From Rhizobium sp. Leaf306 (GTDB taxonomy: Bacteria; Pseudomonadota; Alphaproteobacteria; Rhizobiales; Rhizobiaceae), in the NCBI RefSeq assembly GCF_001423425.1, contig NZ_LMNX01000003.1, positions 403,043-467,042 on the forward strand: a stretch of DNA of 64,000 nt, given 5' to 3'. The notes beneath the pieces were generated by a model. The model was not told the origin of the DNA and ran no database searches. It worked only from the letters and a program-made list of their open reading frames with translations. The translations under genes and the position numbers were made by a program. Below are positions 8,637-17,873 of this stretch, one piece after another; position 1 is the first letter of the stretch, and every line of letters begins with the position of its first letter.

Positions 8637-9614
8637 TCAACCGCCAAACAGTTCCGCGAACTTTTCCTTGGTTTCCTTGTCGGCCTTGAGCATGGCATCG
8701 CTATCGGCGGGCAGGATCTTCAGTGTGGTAAGCGCCGGGTACCCTTCCGGCTGCGCGACACCGGGCAGGATCGGGAAATAGCCCTGGGCGGCGGCCTGTA
8801 CCTGGGCTGCCTTGGAGAGCTGCCAGGCGACGAAGGTCTTGGCTGCCTCGACCTGATCGGACCCCTTGAGCACGGCGACTGGCTGGGTGATCGAGCTTAC
8901 ACCTTCTGCGGGAAAGACGAAGTCGACGGGTGAACCCTTCTTCTTGGCGTTGAGGGCCATGTATTCGATGATGATGCCGTAGGCCTTTTCGCCGCGCGCA
9001 ACGGCTTCGACAACCGTGCCATTGCCCTGGCCGGCAACGGCGCCGGCCTCGGCCAGCTTTTCGTAATACGCCCAGCCGAATTCAGGCTGCTGCGTTACCG
9101 TGCCGACATGGATGACGGCCGCACCGGAATAGAGCGGGCTTGGCATGATAAGGCTCTTGGCCGCATCGGCGGCAAGCAGGTCGTTCCAGCTCTTCGGGGC
9201 GGTCTTCACGAGGTTCGTGTTGTAGATGATCCCTGTGGTGATCACCTTGGTGCCGAAAAAGGTCTTGTCGGCATCGATGAAGGCCGGGTTTATGCCCGCA
9301 ACCGGAGCGTCGGTAAAGGCCAGAAGGCGGTCGTCGTTCTTCAACTGCGTCATCGCGACGGTATCAGCGATCAGGATGACGTCGGCCGGGCTGTTGCCAG
9401 CGGCATATTCAGCCTGCAGCTTGGCCATGACCTCGGTCGTGCCGGAACGGAAGAGTTCAACCTTGATCTCTGGATGGTCGGCGTTGAACGCCTCGATGAC
9501 CTTGGTCATCTGATCCTGCGGCTGCGAGGTGTAAACGGTGATCGTGTCTGCGGCCGCGGCCTGGAAGGCGAGGCCGGCAAGAATGGTTGTGGCGACGAGC
9601 GTGCGGAAGAACAT
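8637..9614 (-). CDS. Iron/anion ABC transporter substrate-binding protein (FbpA/AfuA-like)
   Basis: A 325-residue periplasmic protein with a signal peptide (MFFRTLVATTILAGLAFQAAA, then ADTITVYTSQPQDQ). The ITVYTSQ opening and the ADVILIADTVAM, IIYNTNLV and SITQPVAVLKGS segments are typical of the ferric/AEP cluster of binding proteins. I do not see the paired C-terminal YY of ferric-binding FbpA, which weakens the iron assignment and leaves a phosphonate or phospho-organic ligand open. ATG 9614 follows a GAGG site. The permease gene is only four bases downstream. Confidence 0.85.
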   Translation of the reverse strand: MFFRTLVATTILAGLAFQAAAADTITVYTSQPQDQMTKVIEAFNADHPEIKVELFRSGTTEVMAKLQAEYAAGNSPADVILIADTVAMTQLKNDDRLLAFTDAPVAGINPAFIDADKTFFGTKVITTGIIYNTNLVKTAPKSWNDLLAADAAKSLIMPSPLYSGAAVIHVGTVTQQPEFGWAYYEKLAEAGAVAGQGNGTVVEAVARGEKAYGIIIEYMALNAKKKGSPVDFVFPAEGVSSITQPVAVLKGSDQVEAAKTFVAWQLSKAAQVQAAAQGYFPILPGVAQPEGYPALTTLKILPADSDAMLKADKETKEKFAELFGG

Positions 9615-9704
9615 GAGAACCTCGTTGATAGGGCAGATTGTTATGAACGCGGCCCCGCCCGGGCGATGGGGAGACGGCCACCGGTTCGGCAGGTGCTGTT
9701 TCGC

Positions 9705-10829
9705 CTAGCTCACAGAGATGACGGCAGAACGACAGGTTGACGATCGACCAGTGACACGGCCGGCCCAGGTTTGGCCTGTTCCGCCGTCGCCGATCACCCA
9801 GCCGCCCGTAAGGACGAGTTCGATCGATGTGCCGGGCGCTAACCGCTCCTCGAGCGGCAGGCTGACGACGTCGCCGTCAATCTCAGTCGGCAGACAGTGG
9901 CTGAGGAAGACGCCGTTCTGAAAGACCTGCCCCAGGAGCTCGACCTTCAGGTGGCCGCCCTCAGGCACGCGCTTGAAATCGGAGGCATGACAGCACAGCC
10001 AGCCATAGCCTGTCGGGGCCTCGCCCGGCATGTCGAGGAGCTGCTGGCCGAGCATGACCTTCGTTCGACCCGCTCCGGACTCAACCACTTGGACCGGCAG
10101 CGTCCGTCCCCGACCGATGAAACGGGCAACCATGCTCGAAGACGGCTGGCGGTAAAGCTCTTCCGGCGTACCGAGCTGCTGTAGCCGGCCCCGGTCCAAG
10201 ACGGCGACATGCGTCGCAACCGCCATCGCCTCGTCCTGATCATGGGTGACGAATACGAATGTGGCGCCGGTCAGACTATGGATGCGGCGGAATTCCGCGA
10301 GCATGGCCTCACGCAAGTGAGAATCGAGATTGGCAAGCGGTTCATCGAGCAGGATGAGTTGCGGTCTGGTTGCGAGCGAGCGAGCAAGCGCTACCCTTTG
10401 CCGCTGTCCACCCGACAGTTCGTGCGGTCGGCGGCCATCCAGCCCCCGAAGCCCGACGACGTCCAGAACCTCATCGATGCGTTGGTTTCGCTCCTGAACC
10501 GTGAGCCCGGCGACTTTCAAGCCGAACTCGATATTTTTTCGTACGGTCATCGTCGGCCAGAGCGCATACGACTGAAAGACCATGCCAACGCGACGCTTTT
10601 CCGGTGGGACAAAGACGGCATCACCGGCGACTAACTGATCGTCGAAACGGATCTCTCCTTGATCGGGATGCTCAAGCCCGGCGATCAGGCGCAGAAGAGT
10701 GGTCTTGCCGCAGCCTGAAGGTCCAAGCAAGGCGAGAAACGCTCCGTCGGGTATCGCGAGCGAGACGCTATCCAGCGCTGTGAACTGGTCGAAGTGCTTC
10801 GATATCGCGTTGAGGCATAGATACGGCAC
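9705..10829 (-). CDS. ABC transporter ATP-binding protein (FbpC/PotA-like)
   Basis: A 374-residue ATPase. Walker A GPSGCGKTT (residues 36-44), Q-loop MVFQSYALWPTMTV, signature LSGGQRQRVALARSL, Walker B LILLDEPLANLDSHLR and switch histidine VTHDQ are all intact. The C-terminal about 130 residues form a TOBE-type domain. Translation starts at GTG 10829 behind GGAGG (8-base spacing). It is the first gene of a three-gene transport operon, although the order (ATPase, binding protein, permease) is less usual for the iron class. A remnant of another gene ends 24 bases upstream. Confidence 0.9.
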   Translation of the reverse strand: MPYLCLNAISKHFDQFTALDSVSLAIPDGAFLALLGPSGCGKTTLLRLIAGLEHPDQGEIRFDDQLVAGDAVFVPPEKRRVGMVFQSYALWPTMTVRKNIEFGLKVAGLTVQERNQRIDEVLDVVGLRGLDGRRPHELSGGQRQRVALARSLATRPQLILLDEPLANLDSHLREAMLAEFRRIHSLTGATFVFVTHDQDEAMAVATHVAVLDRGRLQQLGTPEELYRQPSSSMVARFIGRGRTLPVQVVESGAGRTKVMLGQQLLDMPGEAPTGYGWLCCHASDFKRVPEGGHLKVELLGQVFQNGVFLSHCLPTEIDGDVVSLPLEERLAPGTSIELVLTGGWVIGDGGTGQTWAGRVTGRSSTCRSAVISVS

Positions 10830-10853
10830 GTAATCGCCCTCCGATCGTCAAGA

Positions 10854-11042
10854 TCAGATTCCACGAATATGTGACGTGTGGATGACGGTCAGGTGCGAGG
10901 CATAGCCAGTTCCGACTGGGTAGGGCAGTAGAACGAGGTCGATATTCTCGCTATCGAATTCGTACTGAAGGCCATCAAGCCCTTGGAAATTGCTGTGACG
11001 GACGTGCCCGATGGACGCTGAGTGCGTCGGATCGAGCGGTGC
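10854..11042 (-). pseudogene. Possible C-terminal remnant of an unidentified gene
   Basis: A 62-codon open frame without any ATG, GTG or TTG, bounded upstream by TAG (11043-11045) and ending in TGA just before the ATPase ribosome-binding site. The peptide (HSASIGHVRHSNFQGLDG, then a strand-rich tail GYASHLTVIHTSHIRGI) has protein-like alternation and codon use similar to the neighbours. I read it as the 3' end of a gene truncated upstream, perhaps a former first member of this transport operon. The family is not recognised, and it could be chance. Confidence 0.3.
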
Positions 11043-11052
11043 CTATCTGCAC

Positions 11053-11433
11053 TCAATGGATGCCTTTAGACGGTTCGGGTAATGTCGCGTCCTCTCGAAT
11101 GGCCGGAATAATCGAAACCGTGCTTTCGAGCCGGTTTCTCAGTTCCTGTGAAACAAGTGGAGCCGGACTGTTTTCGTCATCTGTCTCCTGAGTTTCTTCA
11201 TCGACCCCCAGCGAGGACAGGCGATAGTCGATAGCAAGCGCGTAGATCGCTTCCAGCAGACCCCTCTCCTTGATGTCCGGGTCGGACAACGCAAACAGGG
11301 AGGCTTTGACAATGCGTTTGCTCGATGTCTTCGGGCATTCGTCTACGACATGAGCATAGAGTTCTTTGCCGGTTAGACCGTCGGCTGCGCCACTGACGAG
11401 CGCCTCGTAGACCTTGTTCAGTTTCTTGCCCAT
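11053..11433 (-). CDS. Hypothetical protein, 126 residues
   Basis: A small acidic protein beginning MGKKLNKVYEALVSGAADGL. The first about 75 residues look helical, with a KELYAHVVDECPKTSSKRIVKASLFALSD stretch resembling a compact helical bundle. The last 50 residues (DEETQETDDENSPAP onward) look disordered. An AAGGA-like site precedes the ATG. No signal peptide or membrane segment is visible. The function is not recognised; the gene may be independent of the transport operon downstream. Confidence 0.6.
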   Translation of the reverse strand: MGKKLNKVYEALVSGAADGLTGKELYAHVVDECPKTSSKRIVKASLFALSDPDIKERGLLEAIYALAIDYRLSSLGVDEETQETDDENSPAPLVSQELRNRLESTVSIIPAIREDATLPEPSKGIH

Positions 11434-11764
11434 GAGGACGATTCCTTTTTCGGATGAAAGTTCGGTTCCGATGACGACGGTGTGCGAATGTCGTTCAGGG
11501 CAAATTGATCCTGACGACTGCCCGGCCTGGTGTCAAACTGGATCGGACAGACCTCGTGTCAGGATCGCACACGGGGCAGCCATCATGGCTCTCAAGTCCA
11601 TCAGGGGACGCCCGCCCAGGATTCCGCAGACGACTGCTTGGGCAAGGCCATCTTATTCCTCAAGCCGCGTCACAAAACTGAAATAGACCAGGGATAGCTG
11701 GAGACAGCATTGTCGCTTCGGCGCGTGTTGCGCTGATCGAGAGTGTTACCTGGAGACCCGGTCG
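11434..11764. other. Intergenic region without a confident gene
   Basis: About 330 bases between two small genes. Short frames exist on the plus strand (for example around 11584-11686), but none has a good ribosome-binding site or a recognisable family. It may contain eroded coding sequence; I see no inverted repeat that would mark a mobile element. Confidence 0.4.
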
Positions 11765-11992
11765 TTGAGAACCCATCTCGAAGTTGTGCATGCTTTATCG
11801 GATCTATTGCGACGATTGCGGCTGAGGCCGCCGTCGCAGATTCGGTTTCGCACGATCGCAAACACGCCGACGACAGTGAAGTTTTCCAGGCACGAGCTAC
11901 TCAACGCTCTCTATGCCCTTGAATACGAGGGTGTTATCGCACTCCACAATGATCACAGCTTCAGTGTGCTGAAGCCCTCTTCCGCAATCTAG
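11765..11992 (+). CDS. Small hypothetical protein, 75 residues
   Basis: A short frame from TTG 11765, with GGAG about 10 bases upstream. The peptide LEVVHALSDLLRRLRLRPPS, then SRHELLNALYALEYEGVIALHNDHSF, reads like a winged-helix fragment: a helix ending in a LEYEGVIAL-type turn and strand. It could be a small DNA-binding-like protein or the tail of a decayed regulator. The rare start codon and isolation keep confidence low. Confidence 0.35.
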   Translation: MRTHLEVVHALSDLLRRLRLRPPSQIRFRTIANTPTTVKFSRHELLNALYALEYEGVIALHNDHSFSVLKPSSAI

Positions 11993-12105
11993 CCGAGGGG
12001 GCAAGTGAGCTGCGCCGCACCGGCACGCACGCGGCTGTGTCACAGTAAATTCACACTCCGTAGACATTTGCTTAAGAGCCGAAGGGCATTGATGCCGCTG
12101 TTTTC

Positions 12106-14238
12106 TTGCCTTTGAGGTCTAAGCCTTTGCTCTTCGCCCATCTTCGAATCTCGCAGCGCGTCATGCTCCTGGCGGCGATGGCGCTCGTCGGTATCATCAC
12201 GATCTGCGCCATCTTTATCGGTCAGCGCCACGTCGAGCACGGATATCGTGCCGCTGCAGATGCGCTTGCCGAGAGCAAAGCCGACGTTGCAAGCCTGTCG
12301 GCCAGCGTGAGCGCCAGCTACATGTTCCAGCAGGCATTCCTGCTCGAAAAAGAGATGGCCAGCACGGAAAAGTTCAAGGCAGCCGTTTCTCAAGGTCGTA
12401 GCGTGCTGGCGAGCCTTCGTCGTTCCGCCACTCCTGATCTCGCAGCCCAACTCGACCAACTGAGCATTGGCCTGACCGCCTACGAAGCAGCGTTTGATAC
12501 GCTTGTGAAGAACAATCAGGACCTTGGTCTCGATCAGGACAATGGCTTGCAGGGCGCCATGCGCTCGGCGGTTCATTCGATCGAGGGACGTCTGGACTCC
12601 GTCGACGATACCGCTATTCGCGCCAGCATGTTGATGCTGCGGCGTCATGAGAAAGACTTCATACTGCGTGGCGATGCCTCATATCTGCAAAAACACACAG
12701 AGGAGGCTGAGACATTCGCGACGCTTGTGAAGAACGCCTTCCGCCCAGGCGCGCAGCGCAGCCGGGTGCTCGATGGCCTGGAAATTTACCGATCGGCATT
12801 TCGCTTTTACGCCGAAGCCAGCATTGGGGAAGCAGAGACCCGCAAGGATGTTGCAGCTGCCTACCTTGCGTTAGAGCCGCAGGTGCAGGCTGTCAGCACA
12901 GCTTACGAAACGGAGCGCGAGACTATCCTCGTGGAAAATGAAAGAGTCGCGTCTCGCAACCTTACCGTCGTCGCCGGCCTGGTTCTGCTGGCGATCGTCG
13001 GGCTTGGTGGCGGCGTCTGGATTATCGGCCGGTCCATTACGCGGCCAGTCGCGGCGATGACCGGTGCCATGGGTAAACTCGCCGAGGGACAGACGGATCT
13101 TGCGATCCCGTCGTTTGGATCTCGCAGCGAATTCGGTGCCATGGCCGGCGCGCTGCACACGTTTCGGGAGGCGGCGATCGCCAACCGTCGTTTGGAAGAA
13201 GAAGCAGCGACCGTACGGGCCAACGCGGAAGGTGAACGCGTCCGCCTGCAACGGGAAGCAGAGACCGAGGCAAGGGCACGATTGAGCCATGCAACCGGAG
13301 GTCTCGCCGAAGGGCTGCGGCGTTTGGCAAGCGGCGATCTCGCTTTCGAACTGACCGAGCCATTTGCGCCGGACTTCGAAAATCTACGCCGCGATCTCAA
13401 TGCAACAGTCGCCCAGTTGGCCGATGTCATGAGCTCGATCGCCCATGCAAGCATTTCCATCGAGGGGGGAAGCCGCGAGATCGCCTCGAGCGCTGACGAT
13501 CTGTCCCGCCGTACCGAGCAGCAGGCCGCATCGCTCGAAGAGACCGCGGCAGCGCTCGAACAGATCACTGCCAATGTCGGCAACGCGTCGCGCCGATCGC
13601 AAGACGCCCATCGTATTGCCAGCGAAACCAATGCCGCGAGTGAAAGCACAGCTGTGCTCGTTTCAAATGCGTTGAAAGCCATGGCACGCATCGAGATCTC
13701 GTCGACCAAAATCGGCGGAATCATCGGCGTGATCGACGAGATCGCCTTCCAGACCAATCTTCTGGCTCTCAACGCCGGGGTCGAGGCGGCAAGAGCGGGG
13801 GAGGCAGGACGAGGATTTGCGGTGGTTGCCCAGGAGGTCCGCGCTCTGGCAGGACGGTCGGCGGAAGCCGCACGAGAAATCAAGCAACTGATCCAGACGT
13901 CTGACCGAGAAGTTCTAGACGGCGTTCGCTGCGTCCGTGAGACCGGCGAAGGACTGACCGAAATCACCGGCCGCGTGGAAGCGATCACCACGCAAGTCGA
14001 AGCGATTGCCCTTTCGGCTCGCGAACAATCCGTCGGCCTCAACGAAATCAACATGGCCGTCAACATGCTCGATCACGGAACACAGCAAAATGCCGCGATG
14101 GTCGAGGAAAACAATGCGGCAAGCGCACTGCTCATGAACGAGGCGCAACGCCTACGCGGTCTTGTGGGCATGTTCCAGCTCGCGGTGGAAACGTCTTCGC
14201 GTGACACTCACGCGCGTGGGGTAGACCGCGCTGCGTGA
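12106..14238 (+). CDS. Methyl-accepting chemotaxis protein
   Basis: A 710-residue chemoreceptor. The first membrane helix (about 18-40) is followed by a periplasmic all-helical ligand domain of about 250 residues. It carries [16 protein letters not shown], a segment typical of helical bimodular (HBM-like) sensors. The second membrane helix (about 286-308) leads to a HAMP domain and the signalling tip [22 protein letters not shown] (about 545-566). No CheR-docking pentapeptide is seen at the C-terminus. The start is uncertain: the frame has no ATG before Met20, TTG 12106 is used here, and a better-placed ATG at 12092 is out of frame. It stands alone; the nearest gene downstream is convergent. 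Confidence 0.88.
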   Translation: MPLRSKPLLFAHLRISQRVMLLAAMALVGIITICAIFIGQRHVEHGYRAAADALAESKADVASLSASVSASYMFQQAFLLEKEMASTEKFKAAVSQGRSVLASLRRSATPDLAAQLDQLSIGLTAYEAAFDTLVKNNQDLGLDQDNGLQGAMRSAVHSIEGRLDSVDDTAIRASMLMLRRHEKDFILRGDASYLQKHTEEAETFATLVKNAFRPGAQRSRVLDGLEIYRSAFRFYAEASIGEAETRKDVAAAYLALEPQVQAVSTAYETERETILVENERVASRNLTVVAGLVLLAIVGLGGGVWIIGRSITRPVAAMTGAMGKLAEGQTDLAIPSFGSRSEFGAMAGALHTFREAAIANRRLEEEAATVRANAEGERVRLQREAETEARARLSHATGGLAEGLRRLASGDLAFELTEPFAPDFENLRRDLNATVAQLADVMSSIAHASISIEGGSREIASSADDLSRRTEQQAASLEETAAALEQITANVGNASRRSQDAHRIASETNAASESTAVLVSNALKAMARIEISSTKIGGIIGVIDEIAFQTNLLALNAGVEAARAGEAGRGFAVVAQEVRALAGRSAEAAREIKQLIQTSDREVLDGVRCVRETGEGLTEITGRVEAITTQVEAIALSAREQSVGLNEINMAVNMLDHGTQQNAAMVEENNAASALLMNEAQRLRGLVGMFQLAVETSSRDTHARGVDRAA

Positions 14239-14259
14239 TTGAAACGAGGTTCGCGGAAG

Positions 14260-15432
14260 CTAGTAAAACATCCGCCGAAAGGGCAGGATCGCTGCTCCCA
14301 TGGCGGCTGCGTCGCTCGGTATCTCCGACACAATGAGCTTCGGTCCACCCCGATGGGCGCCGTAACGGGGCCGATCGAAGATCTTTGTCCGTTCGATCAG
14401 CATCAATGCCAGCTGGGCCGGGATCTCGCCGCCGAAGACGATTGCTTGAGGGTCCAGTGTGGCGCGAATGGCATTGACGAGGCGGATATAGGCCGGCGTT
14501 ACGTCTTCCACCCAGTCCGACACGCCAGGCCAGTCACGATCGAAATGGCGGCGCATAAAGTGGATGGATGGTACATGGACTCCATTCCGATTGATCCTGT
14601 CGATCAGATGTTGCAACGCCGGCCGGCGGTCCGTCTCGACTTCATCATAGAGGCCGGAAAACTCGCCGGCATTGCCCCTTCCTCCATGCAGCAACTCTCC
14701 GTCGATAATCACGCCGCCGCCGAAGCCATAGTTGAAGCTCAGATAGGCGAAATGCCGGATGAAACGGCCGATCCCGAACATCGATTCGGCGATGGCACCG
14801 GATTTGCCGCCGTTGATCACCCAGGCAGGCCGATCGAATAGATCGGTGATGATGGGGCCAAGCTCGATCATCGACCATTCGTGCAGCGGCAGCGGTGCAT
14901 TGTGACGCGTGCCATCGACATGATAGCCGGCAATCGCAAAGCCGACGCCGAATAGGTCGTCCTCAGCCAGGCTGTTCTGGCGCTGCAGATCGATGACCTG
15001 CTGTTTCACCAGTTGAAGCGCCTGCTCCATCGTGGTCTCGCGCAGCGGCACTTCCCGCTCGCCAAGAATCGCGCCGGCCAGATCGATCAGGCAGATGCCG
15101 ATGATGTCGGTATTGACCGAGATGCCGCAGGCATAGGCATGGGCACCATTCAGGTGCAGCATCGGGCTGGGTTGGCCGCGCCCCAGGCCGGGCCTTGCCG
15201 AACCAAGGCGGATGATGTTGCGCGCAGCCAGGTGATCGAGGATGCGGTGAACGGACTGCTGGGTAAGATCGATATGGGCGGTGATTTCGGAGCGGGAGAT
15301 GCCGGGATTTCGCCAGATCAGTTGCAGCAGACGGCGCTCGTTTGAGGAAACGACCGCTGTCTCGTTTGCTCGAAGAAAGCGAGTGGCGATCAAGGCCTCG
15401 GGGATGTATTTGCCTAGCACGCGCCAATCCAC
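14260..15432 (-). CDS. ROK-family transcriptional regulator (NagC/Mlc/XylR type)
   Basis: A 390-residue regulator. Residues about 30-80 form a winged helix-turn-helix (RRLLQLIWRNPGISRSEITAHIDLTQQSVHRILDHL), and the rest is a ROK sugar-kinase-like domain with the signature GFGGGVIIDGELLHGGRGNAGEF. The zinc motif CxCGxxGCxE of ROK kinases and Mlc is absent (GLYDEVETD stands there), so it is probably a non-catalytic ligand-sensing repressor. The start is GTG 15432. It is transcribed divergently from the binding-protein gene at 15599, across a 166-base gap, and most likely controls that operon. Confidence 0.88.
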   Translation of the reverse strand: MDWRVLGKYIPEALIATRFLRANETAVVSSNERRLLQLIWRNPGISRSEITAHIDLTQQSVHRILDHLAARNIIRLGSARPGLGRGQPSPMLHLNGAHAYACGISVNTDIIGICLIDLAGAILGEREVPLRETTMEQALQLVKQQVIDLQRQNSLAEDDLFGVGFAIAGYHVDGTRHNAPLPLHEWSMIELGPIITDLFDRPAWVINGGKSGAIAESMFGIGRFIRHFAYLSFNYGFGGGVIIDGELLHGGRGNAGEFSGLYDEVETDRRPALQHLIDRINRNGVHVPSIHFMRRHFDRDWPGVSDWVEDVTPAYIRLVNAIRATLDPQAIVFGGEIPAQLALMLIERTKIFDRPRYGAHRGGPKLIVSEIPSDAAAMGAAILPFRRMFY

Positions 15433-15598
15433 TGAACGGGTGTAATAATCGCGATGTCTCCATCTGCAACACGGCCTATTTTAGAAGCCGGGGAATGAGA
15501 TTTCAAGCCCGGACCGTCGTCACGTAGTTGTTACACTCAAAGCGTAATAAACCGCCACGAAGACCGGGCGGGGCTCGGTTACGCAAGGGGCAAGGGCG
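15433..15598. promoter_or_regulatory. Divergent promoter region of ROK regulator and Ugp-like operon
   Basis: A 166-base spacer holding both start regions. GTAATAA occurs near each end (about 15440 and 15543), but I cannot define a convincing palindromic operator. AAGGG lies just before the ATG of the binding-protein gene. Confidence 0.5.
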
Positions 15599-16909
15599 AT
15601 GATGAACAAATTCACTCTGGCGGCTGTGGCTGCCGTTATGGCGGGTGCCGGGTCCGCTCAGGCAACCAATTTCGAATTCTGGTATGGCAATACCGGCCCG
15701 GTCGAAACTGCGATCAAGGCTCAGTGCGATGCTTTCAACGGCTCGCAGAGCGAGCACAAGGTGACTTGCGTCGGCCAGGGCTCATACGAAGTCTCCATGC
15801 AGAAGGCGATCGCCGCTTACCGCGCCAGGAACCATCCGGTTCTCATCCAGTTCTTCGATGCCGGTACGCTTGACTTAATGCTGTCCGATGCCGTCGAGCC
15901 TATCCAAGATCTGATGCCCGAGGTGAAGTGGGACACCTATATCGCCGGTGCCCGCACCTATTACGAAACCTCCACCGGCAAGCTTTTTGCCCAGCCTTAC
16001 AACGCTTCGACGCTTTTGTTCTACACGAACAAGACCGAACTGGAGAAAGCCGGCATCACCGAGACGCCGACGACCTGGGAAGGCATTATCGAAGCCGCTC
16101 GCAAGCTGAAGGCTGCGGGCCACGCGTGCCCGTTCGTCACCGATGGCGACACCTGGCGTGTCCTCGAGCAGTTCTCCGCCCGCCATGGCCTGCCGATTGC
16201 GACCAAGCACAACGGGTATGACGGGCTTGATGCGGAATACCTCGTCAACACGACGTTCGCTGCCAAGCATCTCGCCAACCTGGTCCAGTGGCGCAAGGAA
16301 GGGCTCGTCCGTCTGGCCGCCGACACCAAGGCCGGCAATTACACCGCAGCCTTCAATGCCGGTGAATGCGCGATGATGGAACAGTCCTCCGGTTCCTATG
16401 CTGCGGCTTCCAAGGCCTTCGACGGCAAGTACCAGCTGACCGTTTCGATGGCCCCGATGTACGAAGGCTTTCAGCGCCACAACACCTTCGTCGGCGGTGC
16501 ATCCATCTATGTCATGAAGGGCCACGACAAGGCCGAGATCGAGGCCGCCAAGGCTTTCCTCGACTTCCTCCGCATGCCCGAACAGCAGATGTTCTTCACG
16601 GCCAACACGGGCTACGTGCCTGTCACGACCGACGTTCTTGATGCAATTGCCAAAAGCGACGAGGCGAACTCGCCCAAATACGCGACCGCCAAGCTCGGTG
16701 TCGAATCCATGAACCAGCCCGGGACGCCGGATACCCGCGGCATCCGCCTCGGCTTCTACGTGCAGTTCCGTGAAGTCTTCATGGAAGAAACCCAGAAGGC
16801 GTTTTCCGGTCAGCAGACCATGCAGGTCGCTCTCGACAACACCAAGAAGCGCGGCGACCAGCTGCTCCGCCGTTTCGAGCAGACCTACAAGGGCAAGAAG
16901 CTTCCCTGA
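15599..16909 (+). CDS. ABC transporter solute-binding protein (UgpB-like, sn-glycerol-3-phosphate class)
   Basis: A 436-residue periplasmic protein with a clear signal peptide (MMNKFTLAAVAAVMAGAGSAQA, then TNFEFWYG). The EFWYGNTGPVETAIKAQCDAFN start, VGQGSYEVSMQKAIAAYRA, QPYNASTLLFYTNK and a near-terminal GIRLGFYVQFREVFMEE block resemble E. coli UgpB more closely than maltose binders. Known role: high-affinity capture of glycerol-3-phosphate or glycerophosphodiesters. It is the first gene of a seven-gene plus-strand operon that also encodes two GDPD enzymes, supporting a phosphodiester substrate. A hairpin follows the stop. Confidence 0.88.
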   Translation: MMNKFTLAAVAAVMAGAGSAQATNFEFWYGNTGPVETAIKAQCDAFNGSQSEHKVTCVGQGSYEVSMQKAIAAYRARNHPVLIQFFDAGTLDLMLSDAVEPIQDLMPEVKWDTYIAGARTYYETSTGKLFAQPYNASTLLFYTNKTELEKAGITETPTTWEGIIEAARKLKAAGHACPFVTDGDTWRVLEQFSARHGLPIATKHNGYDGLDAEYLVNTTFAAKHLANLVQWRKEGLVRLAADTKAGNYTAAFNAGECAMMEQSSGSYAAASKAFDGKYQLTVSMAPMYEGFQRHNTFVGGASIYVMKGHDKAEIEAAKAFLDFLRMPEQQMFFTANTGYVPVTTDVLDAIAKSDEANSPKYATAKLGVESMNQPGTPDTRGIRLGFYVQFREVFMEETQKAFSGQQTMQVALDNTKKRGDQLLRRFEQTYKGKKLP

Positions 16910-16929
16910 GCTCTCTTCATCTTTCACAG

Positions 16930-16952
16930 CATGGGGCGGCTCGCGCCCCATG
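16930..16952 (+). other. Stem-loop after the binding-protein gene
   Basis: CATGGGGCG and CGCCCCATG form a perfect 9-bp stem with a GCTCG loop, between the binding-protein stop and the first permease ATG. The T-tract is poor (CCATCCTTCTG), so it probably stabilises the upstream message rather than terminating. Confidence 0.6.
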
Positions 16953-16979
16953 CCATCCTTCTGTTCCGGAGCTTACGCC

Positions 16980-17870
16980 ATGAAGTCGGAATCGTCCCTG
17001 TTTGGCCATCGCTGGCTGCCGCTTCTGTTCGTGGCGCCGCTGATGCTCCTGATCGTGCTGTTCTTTTACGTGCCCGTCTTCCAGGCCTTCTACTGGTCGT
17101 TTTTCCTGGAGCAGCCCTTTGGCGGCACTTCCGAATTTGTCGGCCTGCAGAACTTTCAGCGCGTGCTGAGCGATCCCGAATTTTGGGCCGCCACCGGCCG
17201 TACGGTCGTCTTCATGCTGACGGCGTCGTCGCTTGCGGTCGTCGTGCCGCTGATGCTGGCGATTGCGGCCGATCGCAAGATCGGGCTTTCCTATACCGCG
17301 CGCAACATTCTCGTCTGGCCGAAGGGCGTTGCCGGGGCCTCGATCGGTGTCGTCTTCGCCTTCATCTTCAATCCCTTCGTCGGGCTGATGGCGCCTCTCA
17401 ATGCGCTGTTTCCGGGCCTCTGGAACCCGGGCATTGATGGCACGGATGCCTTCATCACGCTCGTCGGCGCGCATGTCTGGAGCGGCATACCGTTCAACTT
17501 CGTCATCCTTCTGGCCGGCCTGCGCTCGATCCCCCATACCATGTACCAGGCAGCCGCGATGGACGGTGCCGGCCCGTGGCGGCGTATCATCGACGTGCAG
17601 CTGCCGCTGATCATGCCGCATCTGTTCCTGACCTTCGTCCTCGAATTTACCGAGAGCATCACCTCCGTCTTTGCCCTGATCGACACTATCACAGGCGGCG
17701 GTCCTGGCGGTGCAACCACGCTGCTGGTCTACAAGATCTATGTCGACGGCTTCCGCGGCTTCGATCTCTCCGGCGCCTCCACCCAGACGGCCATCCTGAT
17801 GGTCTTCGTCCTTCTTCTCGCAGCCTGCCAGTTCTTCTTCCTCGGCCGGCGCATCAACTACGAGCGCTGA
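16980..17870 (+). CDS. ABC transporter permease (UgpA-like)
   Basis: A 296-residue inner-membrane permease: short basic head, six helices, and the EAA loop TMYQAAAMDGAGPWRRIIDVQLPLIMP in the C-terminal half. The GGGPGGATTLLVYKIYVDGFRGFDLSGASTQ ending is characteristic of UgpA. ATG 16980 is chosen; the open frame upstream overlaps the preceding gene and hairpin and is not coding. It should form the channel with the permease at 17874. Confidence 0.9.
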   Translation: MKSESSLFGHRWLPLLFVAPLMLLIVLFFYVPVFQAFYWSFFLEQPFGGTSEFVGLQNFQRVLSDPEFWAATGRTVVFMLTASSLAVVVPLMLAIAADRKIGLSYTARNILVWPKGVAGASIGVVFAFIFNPFVGLMAPLNALFPGLWNPGIDGTDAFITLVGAHVWSGIPFNFVILLAGLRSIPHTMYQAAAMDGAGPWRRIIDVQLPLIMPHLFLTFVLEFTESITSVFALIDTITGGGPGGATTLLVYKIYVDGFRGFDLSGASTQTAILMVFVLLLAACQFFFLGRRINYER

Positions 17871-17873
17871 GCC

